From the NCBI GenBank assembly GCA_963793275.1, contig CAWBZL010000003.1, positions 124,001-188,000 of the forward strand: a stretch of DNA of 64,000 bases, written 5' to 3'. The notes under the pieces are model-generated. The model saw only the letters and a program-made list of their open reading frames with translations. It was not told where the DNA came from and did not search any database. This DNA comes from Marinirhabdus sp963793275 (GTDB taxonomy: Bacteria > Bacteroidota > Bacteroidia > Flavobacteriales > Flavobacteriaceae). Shown piece by piece: positions 18,733 to 26,699 of this stretch. Position 1 is the first letter of the stretch. The number at the start of each line of letters is the position of its first letter. The position numbers and the translations under genes are program-made.

Positions 18733-19989
18733 TTAGATAGCAAAAGCAGCTTTTACTTTAGCTACATAATCCAACTTTTCCCAGGTAAATAATTCAACAT
18801 CTAGTGTTATACTATCTGCATTTGGAATTTCGAAGGTTTTGGTAACAACCTCGTTTTTTCTTCCCATATGTCCATACGCTGCAGTTTCAGAATACATAGG
18901 TTGACGTAGTTTTAAACGTTCCTCGATGGCTGCAGGTCGCATATCAAAAATTTGAGCCACCTTTTTTGCTATTTCGCCATCGGTTAAATTTACTTTGCTT
19001 GTTCCGTACGTATCCACAAAAATTCCCATAGGTTCAACTACACCAATAGCATAGCTTACCTGTATTAAAATTTCGTCTGCAACCCCAGCAGCGACCATGT
19101 TTTTCGCAATATGTCTTGTAGCATACGCAGCACTTCGGTCTACTTTACTAGGGTCTTTACCGCTAAAAGCCCCACCACCGTGGGCTCCTTTACCACCATA
19201 GGTGTCTACAATAATTTTACGACCTGTTAAGCCAGTATCTCCGTGAGGTCCGCCAATTACAAACTTACCGGTTGGGTTAATATGATAGGTAATATCGTCT
19301 GTGAATAAAGCAGCGATTTCCGGATGTAATTGTGCTTTAACACGTGGTATTAAAATCTCAATAATGTCCTTTTTTATTTTTGCCAGCATAGCGTCGTCAT
19401 CGCTATTAAACTCGTCGTGTTGTGTGGAAACTACTATAGAGTCAATACGTACAGGAGTATTGTCGTCATTATATTCAATCGTAACCTGACTTTTCGAATC
19501 TGGACGTAGGTATTTTATTTCATTTTCCTCGCGTCTCAACTCGGCCAATTCTTTCAAGATTCTATGCGAAAGGTCTAACGCTAAAGGCATGTAATTTTCA
19601 GTTTCTTTGGTTGCATACCCAAACATCATCCCCTGGTCACCAGCACCCTGTTCTTCTTTACTGGCACGGTCTACGCCCCGGTTAATATCGTCACTTTGTT
19701 CATGGATGGCAGAAAGTACCCCGCAGGAATTTCCATCAAACTGATATGCTCCTTTTGTGTACCCAATTTTATTAATAACATCACGTGCTATTTTTTGTAC
19801 GTCCAAATAGACATTACTTTTAACTTCTCCGGCTAAAACAACTTGCCCTGTAGTTACAAGTGTTTCACATGCCACCTTACTTTGTGGATCGAACGCTAGA
19901 AAATTATCGATAAGAGCATCACTAATCTGGTCTGCTACTTTGTCCGGGTGTCCTTCAGATACACTTTCTGAAGTAAATAAATATGCCAT
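18733..19989 (-). CDS. metK: S-adenosylmethionine synthetase
   Basis: Makes SAM from methionine and ATP. It has 418 residues, slightly longer than the roughly 385 of E. coli. TSESVSEGHPDK is the N-terminal ATP/methionine loop, GAGDQGMMFGYA the hexapeptide region, and GGGAFSGKDPSKVDRS the phosphate-binding loop with metal ligands. The 187-base leader holds a SAM-II riboswitch candidate starting just after a consensus promoter, so expression is probably repressed when SAM is plentiful. Confidence 0.97.
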   Translation of the reverse strand: MAYLFTSESVSEGHPDKVADQISDALIDNFLAFDPQSKVACETLVTTGQVVLAGEVKSNVYLDVQKIARDVINKIGYTKGAYQFDGNSCGVLSAIHEQSDDINRGVDRASKEEQGAGDQGMMFGYATKETENYMPLALDLSHRILKELAELRREENEIKYLRPDSKSQVTIEYNDDNTPVRIDSIVVSTQHDEFNSDDDAMLAKIKKDIIEILIPRVKAQLHPEIAALFTDDITYHINPTGKFVIGGPHGDTGLTGRKIIVDTYGGKGAHGGGAFSGKDPSKVDRSAAYATRHIAKNMVAAGVADEILIQVSYAIGVVEPMGIFVDTYGTSKVNLTDGEIAKKVAQIFDMRPAAIEERLKLRQPMYSETAAYGHMGRKNEVVTKTFEIPNADSITLDVELFTWEKLDYVAKVKAAFAI

Positions 19990-20058
19990 TGCTTATTTTA
20001 TTAAATTGAAAATATAGTATTCAAGGGAGATTTGACGAAAACGTCGAAGGTAGTTTAC

Positions 20059-20134
20059 ACTGCCTTTAGCATTTTTTATTCTGAAATTTTCATCTTTTCA
20101 GAAGAGGTTGCAATCAGTCAAATCTTTCCTCTTA
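20059..20134 (-). promoter_or_regulatory. SAM-II riboswitch candidate upstream of metK
   Basis: Read on the minus strand: P1 is AAGAGG (20133-20128) with CCTCTT (20107-20102). The loop between them contains GATTTGACTGATTGCA, closely matching the SAM-II loop as I remember it (GAUUUAACCGUAUUGCA). The 3' part carries GCTAAAGG, the other conserved SAM-II strand. ACTG in the loop (20118-20115) can pair with CAGT (20062-20059) to close the pseudoknot. A 7-base-pair hairpin (TCTGAAA/TTTCAGA, 20102-20080) is inserted between the two conserved parts; its last pair shares a base with P1. Assignment is by pattern only; a covariance-model search for RF00521 would settle it. Confidence 0.78.
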
Positions 20135-20141
20135 ATGAGTG

Positions 20142-20149
20142 CAAAGGTA
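20142..20149 (-). promoter_or_regulatory. -7 box of the metK promoter
   Basis: TACCTTTG on the minus strand matches TAnnTTTG exactly. Initiation a few bases downstream would place the 5' end of the transcript right at the first stem of the riboswitch candidate, supporting both calls. No convincing -33 element. Confidence 0.65.
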
Positions 20150-20176
20150 CAGAAACAATTATAATTAGGAAATATT

Positions 20177-20704
20177 CTATTGCTTCTTTAACATAGCTTT
20201 TTGGATCGTGGAAATAGGAAAAGAGCCTACTTCATTTTTATCTTCATTTTCAGCGTATGACACGTTTTTATCGTCCCTGGAGGCAAAAATAATTTCAAAA
20301 ATGAGATGGTCTGCTTCAAAAGTAATAAAGGTGGTGAGCAGATTACCGTTTACTTCGAATAAGGTATACATCTTGTTGTCCAGTACCTTACAATCTAAAA
20401 TAATTCCGTTGTTTTCATCAATGACGTATGTTCCTTTTTCTTTGTTTTTTTCAACCAAATTATAACTTCTAATTTGCTTTGTTTCTCCATCACCATAAAC
20501 CAGAGTATACTTATATTTATGAACCGAATCTGTAGTAAATAAATGAAATTCCATCGGTATTGTCTGGTCTCCCTTTTCAGATGAAATATGAAGATTTCCG
20601 CTATAGATCCCGAAGAAATCATCCGGGAAAGTAGCAATGTGCTCCTGTGAAATTGCTGAAACAGAAAAAAAATGAATGAAGATTATGAGCAATAAAAACC
20701 TCAT
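20177..20704 (-). CDS. Secreted protein of unknown function
   Basis: 175 residues with a signal peptide of about 19 residues (ending SAISQ). The mature part is polar, with alternating strand-like segments such as GIYSGNLHIS and KYKYTLVYGDG, resembling a small beta-barrel or lipocalin-like fold, but I recognise no family. No lipobox cysteine. It lies between the divergent SAM-I leader and metK and may be conserved in Flavobacteriaceae; no function can be assigned. Confidence 0.7.
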   Translation of the reverse strand: MRFLLLIIFIHFFSVSAISQEHIATFPDDFFGIYSGNLHISSEKGDQTIPMEFHLFTTDSVHKYKYTLVYGDGETKQIRSYNLVEKNKEKGTYVIDENNGIILDCKVLDNKMYTLFEVNGNLLTTFITFEADHLIFEIIFASRDDKNVSYAENEDKNEVGSFPISTIQKAMLKKQ

Positions 20705-20760
20705 AATAAATAAGTTAAGCGGTTAGATAAAATTTCAATTTTGAAAAATACTAACTTTTA

Positions 20761-20793
20761 TTTGGAATTTTCCATTCTGTTTCACAATATTTG
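20761..20793 (+). promoter_or_regulatory. Promoter of the SAM-I controlled trans-sulfuration operon
   Basis: TTTG at 20761-20764 and AATATTTG at 20786-20793 are separated by 21 bases. The -7 box deviates from TAnnTTTG only at its first base. Initiation near 20798 gives a leader that contains the complete SAM-I riboswitch. Confidence 0.55.
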
Positions 20794-20823
20794 TACTCAC
20801 AAAGTTCAAATCTTTATTGAATT

Positions 20824-20927
20824 GTTATCAAGAAAGGTGGAGGGATTAGACCCTTTGAAACCTTAGCAACCTGCCAACTATTGGAAAGGTGCTACATTCT
20901 ACACTGGCTTAGCCGGAGATAGATAAC
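20824..20927 (+). promoter_or_regulatory. SAM-I riboswitch (S box), copy 1
   Basis: GTTATC and GATAAC close P1. The core has AGGGATTAGACCC (P2 with kink-turn sequence), AACCTTAGCAACCTGCC (core junction and P3) and AAGGTGCTACATTCTAC (3' half of P3 and J3/4), in the order and spacing of the S-box consensus. P4 is ACTGGCTTAGCCGG. Downstream, CGCC-TTAA-GGCG (20996-21007) followed by TTTGGCTTTTGTTTT may be the terminator of the expression platform. The remaining leader up to 21054 shows nothing else. Confidence 0.95.
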
Positions 20928-21054
20928 GAAAAACTACATATTCTTCCTGAATTTGTAGGGACTCATTTCTTACTAACAATTTTTCTAAAAGAGTACGCCT
21001 TAAGGCGCATTTGGCTTTTGTTTTAATTATTTATTAACTCAAAAAAATAGAAAA

Positions 21055-22224
21055 ATGAGTGCAACAAAAATTATCCATTCCATTCCAAGCGATCCGCTAA
21101 CGGGCGCAATTTCGGTACCTGTGTACCAGACATCAACTTTTATTCAGGACGCTCCCGGGGTAAATAAAGGGTTCGATTATGCAAGAAGCAACAATCCTAC
21201 CCGAAAAGTTTTAGAAGACGTAGTAGCAAAACTGGAGGGTGGCAATAGTTCTTTCGCCTTTGGGACAGGCTTGGCAGCTATTGATGCCGTATTAAAACTA
21301 CTTTCTGCAGGCGACGAGATAATTGCCGTAGACGATATCTATGGCGGAGCCTACCGTTTATTTACGCACGTGTATGAAAAACTGGGCATCGAAATTAAAT
21401 ACGTAGACACTACAGATGCCGAAAATGTAGCGAGAGCAGTAAGTACTAAGACCAAATTTGTCTGGATAGAATCTCCAACGAACCCAACGTTGAAAGTTTC
21501 GGATATCGAAGCTATTGCTAACATTGCCAAAAGTGTGGGCGCGTTGCTTGTGGTAGATAATACCTTTGCCAGTCCAATTGCACAGCAACCGCTTTCTATG
21601 GGAGCAGACATTGTAATCCACAGCGGTACCAAGTACATAGGCGGCCATAGCGATCTGGTAGCCGGGCTTGTAGTAACCAAAACTGAAGAGCTTTCAGAAA
21701 AAATTAAATTTATTCAGAATGCATCTGGCGGTATTTTAGGCCCGTGGGATTGTTTCCTAACCATCCGCGGAATAGAAACACTGGATATACGATATAGAAG
21801 ACAATGTGAAAATGCAGAAAAGGTAGCCCGGTTTTTACTTAAAAATGATGCTGTTTCAGAAGTATACTTCCCGGGATTACCAACACATAAAAATTATGAA
21901 GTAGCAAAGAAACAACAAAACGGACTCTTTGGCGGGATCGTATCTTTCAGCTTAAAAAACGACACGGTAGAAGCTGCCAATGCTTTTGTAACGGCTACCC
22001 AATATTTTAAACTAGCCGAAAGTTTAGGTGGGGTAAAAAGCTTGCTATGTCACCCACCACAAATGACGCACGCAAGTATCCCACGGGAACGCAGATTACA
22101 AGCCGGGATTAAAGATTCACTTATTCGCCTATCCTGCGGAATAGAAAATGCAGAAGACCTTCTTCAGGATTTGGAGCAAGCCTTCAAAAAAACTGAAGTT
22201 TCACCAGCACCTGTTGCACTATAA
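21055..22224 (+). CDS. Trans-sulfuration PLP enzyme (cystathionine synthase or homoserine sulfhydrylase)
   Basis: 389-residue Cys/Met metabolism PLP enzyme. Visible family motifs are VPVYQTSTF, YARSNNPTR (PLP phosphate), FGTGLAAIDA, and the PLP lysine K193 in SGTKYIGGHSD. It would join an activated homoserine with cysteine or sulfide. Placement behind a SAM-I riboswitch and 10 bases before homoserine dehydrogenase argues for the synthetic direction (metB, metZ or metY role), not cystathionine cleavage. Sequence alone does not separate these. Confidence 0.9.
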   Translation: MSATKIIHSIPSDPLTGAISVPVYQTSTFIQDAPGVNKGFDYARSNNPTRKVLEDVVAKLEGGNSSFAFGTGLAAIDAVLKLLSAGDEIIAVDDIYGGAYRLFTHVYEKLGIEIKYVDTTDAENVARAVSTKTKFVWIESPTNPTLKVSDIEAIANIAKSVGALLVVDNTFASPIAQQPLSMGADIVIHSGTKYIGGHSDLVAGLVVTKTEELSEKIKFIQNASGGILGPWDCFLTIRGIETLDIRYRRQCENAEKVARFLLKNDAVSEVYFPGLPTHKNYEVAKKQQNGLFGGIVSFSLKNDTVEAANAFVTATQYFKLAESLGGVKSLLCHPPQMTHASIPRERRLQAGIKDSLIRLSCGIENAEDLLQDLEQAFKKTEVSPAPVAL

Positions 22225-22234
22225 ACCTTAAAAG

Positions 22235-23377
22235 ATGAGTACAGCAACTTTAGAAATTTCAACAGAGAAAATAGACATTGCAGCATTGCAAAGAAACCGC
22301 ATATACTTGGCCGTTTTTGGCCACGGAACAGTAGGAAAAGCATTTTTAGAGCAATTATTTGCGCGCCAGCCACAACTTATAGCCAATAAAAACCTGGAGA
22401 TAGTAGTTTTTGCCGTAGCAAATTCAACCAGCGTATTATTAAAAAAAAGCGGAATCGATACATATTGGCAAGAGGAGAAATCCAGCAACGGAAGTGCCTA
22501 TTCAATCGAAGATATTATTTCCTACACAAAAGAGTATGAGTTAGAAAATTGTATCGCAATAGATAACACGGCAGATCCTGGATTTACAGAAAATTACGAG
22601 ATACTGGTAAAAAATGGTTTCCACCTGGTATCTTCCAATAAGTATAAGAATACGCAACCTTGGGACGCATATCTTCATTTACGAAATATTTTAAAAATTT
22701 ACGATAAAAATTATTTATATGAAACCAATGTTGGTGCCGGATTACCTTTAATAGACACTATAAATTTATTACACCAATCCGGCGAAAATATTACGCGTAT
22801 CCGAGGTGTTTTTTCCGGATCTTTGAGTTATATTTTCAATGAGTTTGCAGAAAAGGATCGTTCATTTAGTAATATCGTAAAAAAAGCAATCGCAAAAGGA
22901 TTTACAGAACCAGATCCAAGAGAAGACCTTTGCGGTATGGACGTGGCCAGAAAACTCTTAATTTTGGCGAGAGAGCTGGAGCTGAAGGTAGAACTGGATG
23001 ATGTTTCGGTACAAAATTTAATTCCTAAGGATTTAAGAAAAATAGACCAGTCTACATTTTTTAAAAGAATTAAAAATCTAGATCATCCTTATTTAATTAA
23101 AAAGAAGAACCTGAATAAAGACACTGTGCTGCGTTATGTGGGAGATCTTCACGGAGATCTTTCCAAAGAAGATGGCGGAATTTTACAGGTGAGTTTGCAG
23201 GAAACTCCTAAAAATAGTATGTTAGGGCAGTTACAAGGCAGTGATTCTCTTTTTGAAATTTATACCGAAAGTTACGGAGCAAACCCTATTGTTATTCAGG
23301 GAGCAGGAGCAGGAGCACAGGTAACGGCACGAGGTGTTTTTGGAGATGTATTACGCATCTGTAATAAATTAAATTAA
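22235..23377 (+). CDS. Homoserine dehydrogenase
   Basis: 380 residues. An N-terminal NAD(P)-binding fold (AVFGHGTVGKAFLEQL) is followed by the catalytic domain of the ThrA C-terminal type: SSNKYKNT, YETNVGAGLPLID, the signature RGVFSGSLSYIFNEF, and FTEPDPREDLCGMDVARKL. It reduces aspartate semialdehyde to homoserine, the branch point to methionine and threonine. No aspartokinase or ACT domain is fused. It lies in the SAM-I operon, so its supply of homoserine is tied to methionine need. Confidence 0.92.
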   Translation: MSTATLEISTEKIDIAALQRNRIYLAVFGHGTVGKAFLEQLFARQPQLIANKNLEIVVFAVANSTSVLLKKSGIDTYWQEEKSSNGSAYSIEDIISYTKEYELENCIAIDNTADPGFTENYEILVKNGFHLVSSNKYKNTQPWDAYLHLRNILKIYDKNYLYETNVGAGLPLIDTINLLHQSGENITRIRGVFSGSLSYIFNEFAEKDRSFSNIVKKAIAKGFTEPDPREDLCGMDVARKLLILARELELKVELDDVSVQNLIPKDLRKIDQSTFFKRIKNLDHPYLIKKKNLNKDTVLRYVGDLHGDLSKEDGGILQVSLQETPKNSMLGQLQGSDSLFEIYTESYGANPIVIQGAGAGAQVTARGVFGDVLRICNKLN

Positions 23378-23380
23378 CTA

Positions 23381-23791
23381 ATGAAAGTACAACTAGAAAG
23401 AAAAAATAATGCCTATTGGTTTCAGGGAACGGGAAAAAATCCCGTTCCCGTTAATATAGACAATGGGGAAAAAGGAGCCAGCCCAATGGAATTAATCCTT
23501 ATGGGTGTTGGTGGATGTAGTGCGGTAGATATAGTTTCCATACTTACCAAACAAAAACAAGAGATCACAGGGTACACCATGGAAGTTTCAGGAGAGCGAC
23601 AAGAAGTAGCGCAGGCAAGGCCTTTTAAATCTATGCACGTTGCTATTTATCTGGAAGGAAAAATCGCAGCTGCCAAAGCAAAAAAAGCGGCAGACCTTAG
23701 TTTCCATAAATATTGTTCAGTATCTTTAACATTAGAGCCACAAGTGCCAATTACCTATACAATATATGTAAACGGTGAAAAAATTGAATAA
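23381..23791 (+). CDS. OsmC/Ohr family protein
   Basis: 136-residue OsmC-fold protein with the two conserved cysteines of the family, one in GVGGCSAVD and one in HKYCSVSL. These form the redox pair that reduces organic hydroperoxides in Ohr/OsmC. The YhfA-like branch (MxLILMGVGGCSAVD) is the closest match by eye. It is 3 bases after homoserine dehydrogenase and 3 bases before an Rrf2 regulator, so it is co-regulated with methionine synthesis; the biological reason is unknown. Confidence 0.88.
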   Translation: MKVQLERKNNAYWFQGTGKNPVPVNIDNGEKGASPMELILMGVGGCSAVDIVSILTKQKQEITGYTMEVSGERQEVAQARPFKSMHVAIYLEGKIAAAKAKKAADLSFHKYCSVSLTLEPQVPITYTIYVNGEKIE

Positions 23792-23794
23792 GTA

Positions 23795-24220
23795 ATGCTA
23801 TCCAGAAAAACAAAATACGGACTCAAAGCACTATCCTATCTGGCCAGAGAAAATAGTGATGCCCCTGTTCAGATCGTCATAATTTCTGAAGCCGAGAATA
23901 TCTCACAAAAATTTTTGGAAAGTATTCTGCTCATTTTAAAAAAAGCATCCATTTTACAATCTAAAAAAGGAAAAGGAGGTGGCTACTTTTTAGCAAAACC
24001 AGCCAATGAAATTACTATAGCAAGTGTGTTACGCGTGCTGGAAGGTCCTATTGCATTGGTTCCCTGCGTAAGTCTTAATTTTTACGAAAAATGTGACGAT
24101 TGCCCGGACGAGGATGCCTGTAGTGTACATAAATTAATGATACAGGTACGTGACACCAACCTGAGTATTTTTGAAAATACTACCCTGGCAGACCTTATTG
24201 CGAACAAGCCACAAGATTAA
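23795..24220 (+). CDS. Rrf2 family transcriptional regulator
   Basis: 141-residue winged-helix regulator beginning LSRKTKYGLKALSYLAR, with the recognition-helix segment ISQKFLESILL and the wing SKKGKGGGYFLAKP. Four cysteines (C in PCVS, EKC, DDCP and DACS) lie in the loop that binds Fe-S clusters or senses sulfur/redox state in IscR, NsrR and CymR/CysR relatives. As the last gene of the SAM-I operon, it may control sulfur assimilation genes; target sites were not identified here. Confidence 0.9.
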   Translation: MLSRKTKYGLKALSYLARENSDAPVQIVIISEAENISQKFLESILLILKKASILQSKKGKGGGYFLAKPANEITIASVLRVLEGPIALVPCVSLNFYEKCDDCPDEDACSVHKLMIQVRDTNLSIFENTTLADLIANKPQD

Positions 24221-24285
24221 TCCCCAAAGTATTGGCATTTTAAAAATTATGCCGTTTCTTTGTCCTAGTTCATTACGTACTGAAA

Positions 24286-24387
24286 GTTATCAAGAAAGGC
24301 GGAGGGATTAGACCCTACGAAGCCTTAGCAACCCTCCCAACTTTGGGTGAAGGTGCTACATTCTATCCGTTTTTCGGTATAGATAAC
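24286..24387 (+). promoter_or_regulatory. SAM-I riboswitch (S box), copy 2
   Basis: Same layout as copy 1: P1 GTTATC/GATAAC, AGGGATTAGACCC, AGCCTTAGCAACCCTCCC, AAGGTGCTACATTCTA, with P4 in CCGTTTTTCGG. It precedes metH. A possible -7 box TTTCTTTG (one mismatch) lies at 24255-24262. The aptamer is 245 bases from the metH start codon; between them lies the GC-rich element described next. Confidence 0.95.
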
Positions 24388-24474
24388 ACACAAACAGGTC
24401 AACACCTTTCCACAATTCTTGATAGATTTTTATAACCGTTTAGTTCCATACGCTGGAGGTAAATTAGTTGTATT

Positions 24475-24612
24475 AGGCGGGCTCCCTTTTACAAATGCCG
24501 TTGGGCATTTGTAAAGCGTCGGGCTATTCGCTGTATCTCCCGCTTGCCTTTTGGGGCAAACGGCAGGATGCCGCTACTATCCCTGCCCGAAAAGCAGGAA
24601 GGCTCAACCTCA
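24475..24612. repeat. GC-rich multi-hairpin element in the metH leader
   Basis: A stretch clearly richer in G+C than its surroundings, with three consecutive hairpins: ACAAATGCC/GGCATTTGT (24491-24512), TTGCC/GGCAA (24544-24559) and CCTGC/GCAGG (24582-24598). It is bounded by GGCGGGCTCCC and GGCTCAACC. The general look (GGGCTATTCGCTGTATCTCC ... CTACTATCCCTGCC) reminds me of dispersed repeats between genes in flavobacterial genomes. It could also be part of the riboswitch output. Its open frame joined to metH is not believed to be translated. Confidence 0.55.
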
Positions 24613-24632
24613 AGGTACTTTATAAAATTACT

Positions 24633-25649
24633 ATGAAAAACAAGTTACAAGAAACATTACAAAACCGGATCTTAATCCTGGATGGAGCTATGGGAACCAT
24701 GCTACAACGCTATAATTTTTCCGAAGAAGATTTCAGAGGAGACCGTTTTAAAGACTGGGAAGTTTCAGTAAAAGGAAATAACGATCTGTTATCCCTTACC
24801 CAACCCAAAGCCATTGCAGAAATACACGCCAAATATTTTGCAGCCGGAGCAGATATTGTAGAAACCAATACCTTTTCGTCTACAACCATCGCCATGGCAG
24901 ATTACCGGATGGAAGATTTGGTGTATGAGCTCAACTTCGAAAGTGCTAAAATTGCGAAAAAAGTGGCCGAACAATTTACCGCGAAGGAACCTCATAAACC
25001 CAGGTTTGTTGCAGGCGCTATGGGGCCAACAAATAAAACAGCCAGTATGTCTCCAGACGTAAACGATCCCGGTTTTAGGGCCATCTCCTTTGACCAATTG
25101 CGTGTTGCGTATAAACAACAAGCCGAAGCCTTACTTGACGGAGGAGCAGATATATTGCTGGTAGAAACCGTTTTTGATACCTTGAATGCAAAAGCGGCCC
25201 TGTTTGCCATAGAAGAAGTAAAAGCAGATAGAAATATACCTATTCCAATTATGGTAAGCGGTACTATTACAGATGCTTCAGGAAGAACGCTCTCCGGGCA
25301 AACGGCAGAAGCTTTTTTAATTTCAATTTCACATATTCCTTTATTGAGTATTGGTTTTAATTGCGCGTTGGGAGCTAAACAACTCACACCGCATTTAGAA
25401 GTTATAGCCCACAGAACCACCAGCGCAGTTTCTGCGTATCCCAATGCCGGACTGCCCAATGCTTTTGGCGAATACGACGAAACTCCCCAACAGATGGCCT
25501 CCCAGATCACCGAATACTTGGATAAAAAATTAGTCAATATTATTGGTGGTTGTTGCGGCACTACACCCGAACATATTGCAGCCATTGCTACCTTGGCGGC
25601 TCAGTATAAACCGAGACCTTTGGTTTCAAAAATTACTACGGCGGTATGA
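24633..25649 (+). CDS. metH: Methionine synthase, homocysteine-binding half
   Basis: 338 residues from the ATG at 24633, chosen because the 46 upstream in-frame residues are encoded by the GC-rich leader element. It corresponds to the first domain of cobalamin-dependent MetH: LDGAMGTMLQ, VETNTFSST, the zinc ligands C244 (GFNCALGA) and C307/C308 (GGCCGTTPEH). It binds homocysteine through zinc and must act with the folate/B12 half encoded 1 kb downstream. Splitting MetH in this way is known in Bacteroidota. Confidence 0.93.
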   Translation: MKNKLQETLQNRILILDGAMGTMLQRYNFSEEDFRGDRFKDWEVSVKGNNDLLSLTQPKAIAEIHAKYFAAGADIVETNTFSSTTIAMADYRMEDLVYELNFESAKIAKKVAEQFTAKEPHKPRFVAGAMGPTNKTASMSPDVNDPGFRAISFDQLRVAYKQQAEALLDGGADILLVETVFDTLNAKAALFAIEEVKADRNIPIPIMVSGTITDASGRTLSGQTAEAFLISISHIPLLSIGFNCALGAKQLTPHLEVIAHRTTSAVSAYPNAGLPNAFGEYDETPQQMASQITEYLDKKLVNIIGGCCGTTPEHIAAIATLAAQYKPRPLVSKITTAV

Positions 25650-26587
25650 TTCCTACAAAAGAACACCTGGAAAGAGCGCTCCAAACAGTGACGCCATTCG
25701 TGCATCAAACACCTGTACTTACATCTTCGGCATTAGACCAAATGGCAGGTGCCAGTCTGTATTTTAAATGTGAGAACTTTCAGAAAATGGGAGCCTTCAA
25801 AATGAGAGGTGCGGTGAATACAATTCAAAATTTATCGGACGAACAAAAAGCAGCTGGCGTGATAACACATTCTTCAGGAAACTTCGGGCAGGCGGTTGCT
25901 TTAGCCGCAAAAAATTTAGGAGTTACCGCGTATGTAGTGATGCCGGAAAATGCACCTTCAGTTAAAAAAGAAGCGGTAAAAGGCTATGGAGCAGTTGTAA
26001 CAATATGCGAAAGTACTCTAAAAGCCAGAGAAGATACTTCAGAGAAAATTAAACAAAAGACCGGCGCCACTTTTCTGCACCCTTCCAATAATCTGGATGT
26101 GATTTTAGGAAATGCCACAGCAGGGGTAGAGCTACTTCAAAAACATCCCGATTTGGATTATTTGCTGGCTCCCGTAGGAGGAGGTGGCCTTATAGCCGGT
26201 ACCGCATTGGCAGCAAAATATTATGGAACAAATTGTAAAGCAATAGGTGGCGAACCCTTTGCCGTGGACGATGCATACCGCTCTTTACAATCCGGCACAA
26301 TTGAAACGAATAGTACAGCACACACAGTAGCAGACGGATTGCGAACCAATTTAGGATCTATAAATTTTCCTATCATTCAGGAATTGGTTTCAGAAATCAT
26401 TCGGGTGGAAGAAGATGAGATCGTTGCTGCTATGAAGCATATTTGGGAGCGTATGAAAATAATTATTGAACCCAGCTGCGCTGTTCCATTTGCAGCAGTT
26501 TTGAAAGAACCAGGAAAATTCCAACAGAAAAAAATAGGGATCATTCTTTCTGGTGGAAATGTAGATGTAAAGAATTTACCTTTTTGA
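25646..26587 (+). CDS. Serine/threonine dehydratase-like PLP enzyme (fold type II)
   Basis: 313 residues, similar in length to serine racemase and catabolic threonine dehydratase, with no regulatory ACT domain. K52 in GAFKMRGAV is the PLP lysine, SSGNFGQAVA the substrate/phosphate loop, and PVGGGGLIAG the glycine loop for PLP phosphate. It could deaminate threonine or serine, or racemise serine. Its ATG overlaps the stop of the first metH half by four bases (ATGA), so translation is coupled. This location, between two halves of one enzyme, is unusual. Confidence 0.88.
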   Translation: MIPTKEHLERALQTVTPFVHQTPVLTSSALDQMAGASLYFKCENFQKMGAFKMRGAVNTIQNLSDEQKAAGVITHSSGNFGQAVALAAKNLGVTAYVVMPENAPSVKKEAVKGYGAVVTICESTLKAREDTSEKIKQKTGATFLHPSNNLDVILGNATAGVELLQKHPDLDYLLAPVGGGGLIAGTALAAKYYGTNCKAIGGEPFAVDDAYRSLQSGTIETNSTAHTVADGLRTNLGSINFPIIQELVSEIIRVEEDEIVAAMKHIWERMKIIIEPSCAVPFAAVLKEPGKFQQKKIGIILSGGNVDVKNLPF

Positions 26588-26597
26588 TATTGGGGGC

Positions 26598-26619
26598 ACC
26601 TCGAACTCAGTCGAAAGGT
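26598..26619. repeat. Short interrupted palindrome downstream of the dehydratase gene
   Basis: ACCTCGAACTCAGTCGAAAGGT has inverted ends (ACCT..AGGT, TCGA..TCGA type symmetry) and is followed by TTTTACTGCGCTCAACC. It resembles truncated copies of the CTCGAA/ACTGCGCTCAA intergenic repeats frequent in flavobacteria. It fills much of the 112-base gap before the second metH half. Confidence 0.45.
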
Positions 26620-26699
26620 TTATGTAGGTTTTACTGCGCTCAACCAAACAATTTAAAAATAAATGATCAGTCTTAAAAAGGTAATTTTATAAGAAATAG

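Noticed and set aside
24475..24612. CRISPR-like or transposon end
   Set aside because: The hairpins differ from each other, there are no regular repeats with spacers, and no transposase or target duplication is visible.
24495..24632. 46-residue N-terminal extension of the first metH gene
   Set aside because: It is encoded by the GC-rich hairpin element and shows no similarity to MetH; the ATG at 24633 gives the canonical N-terminus.
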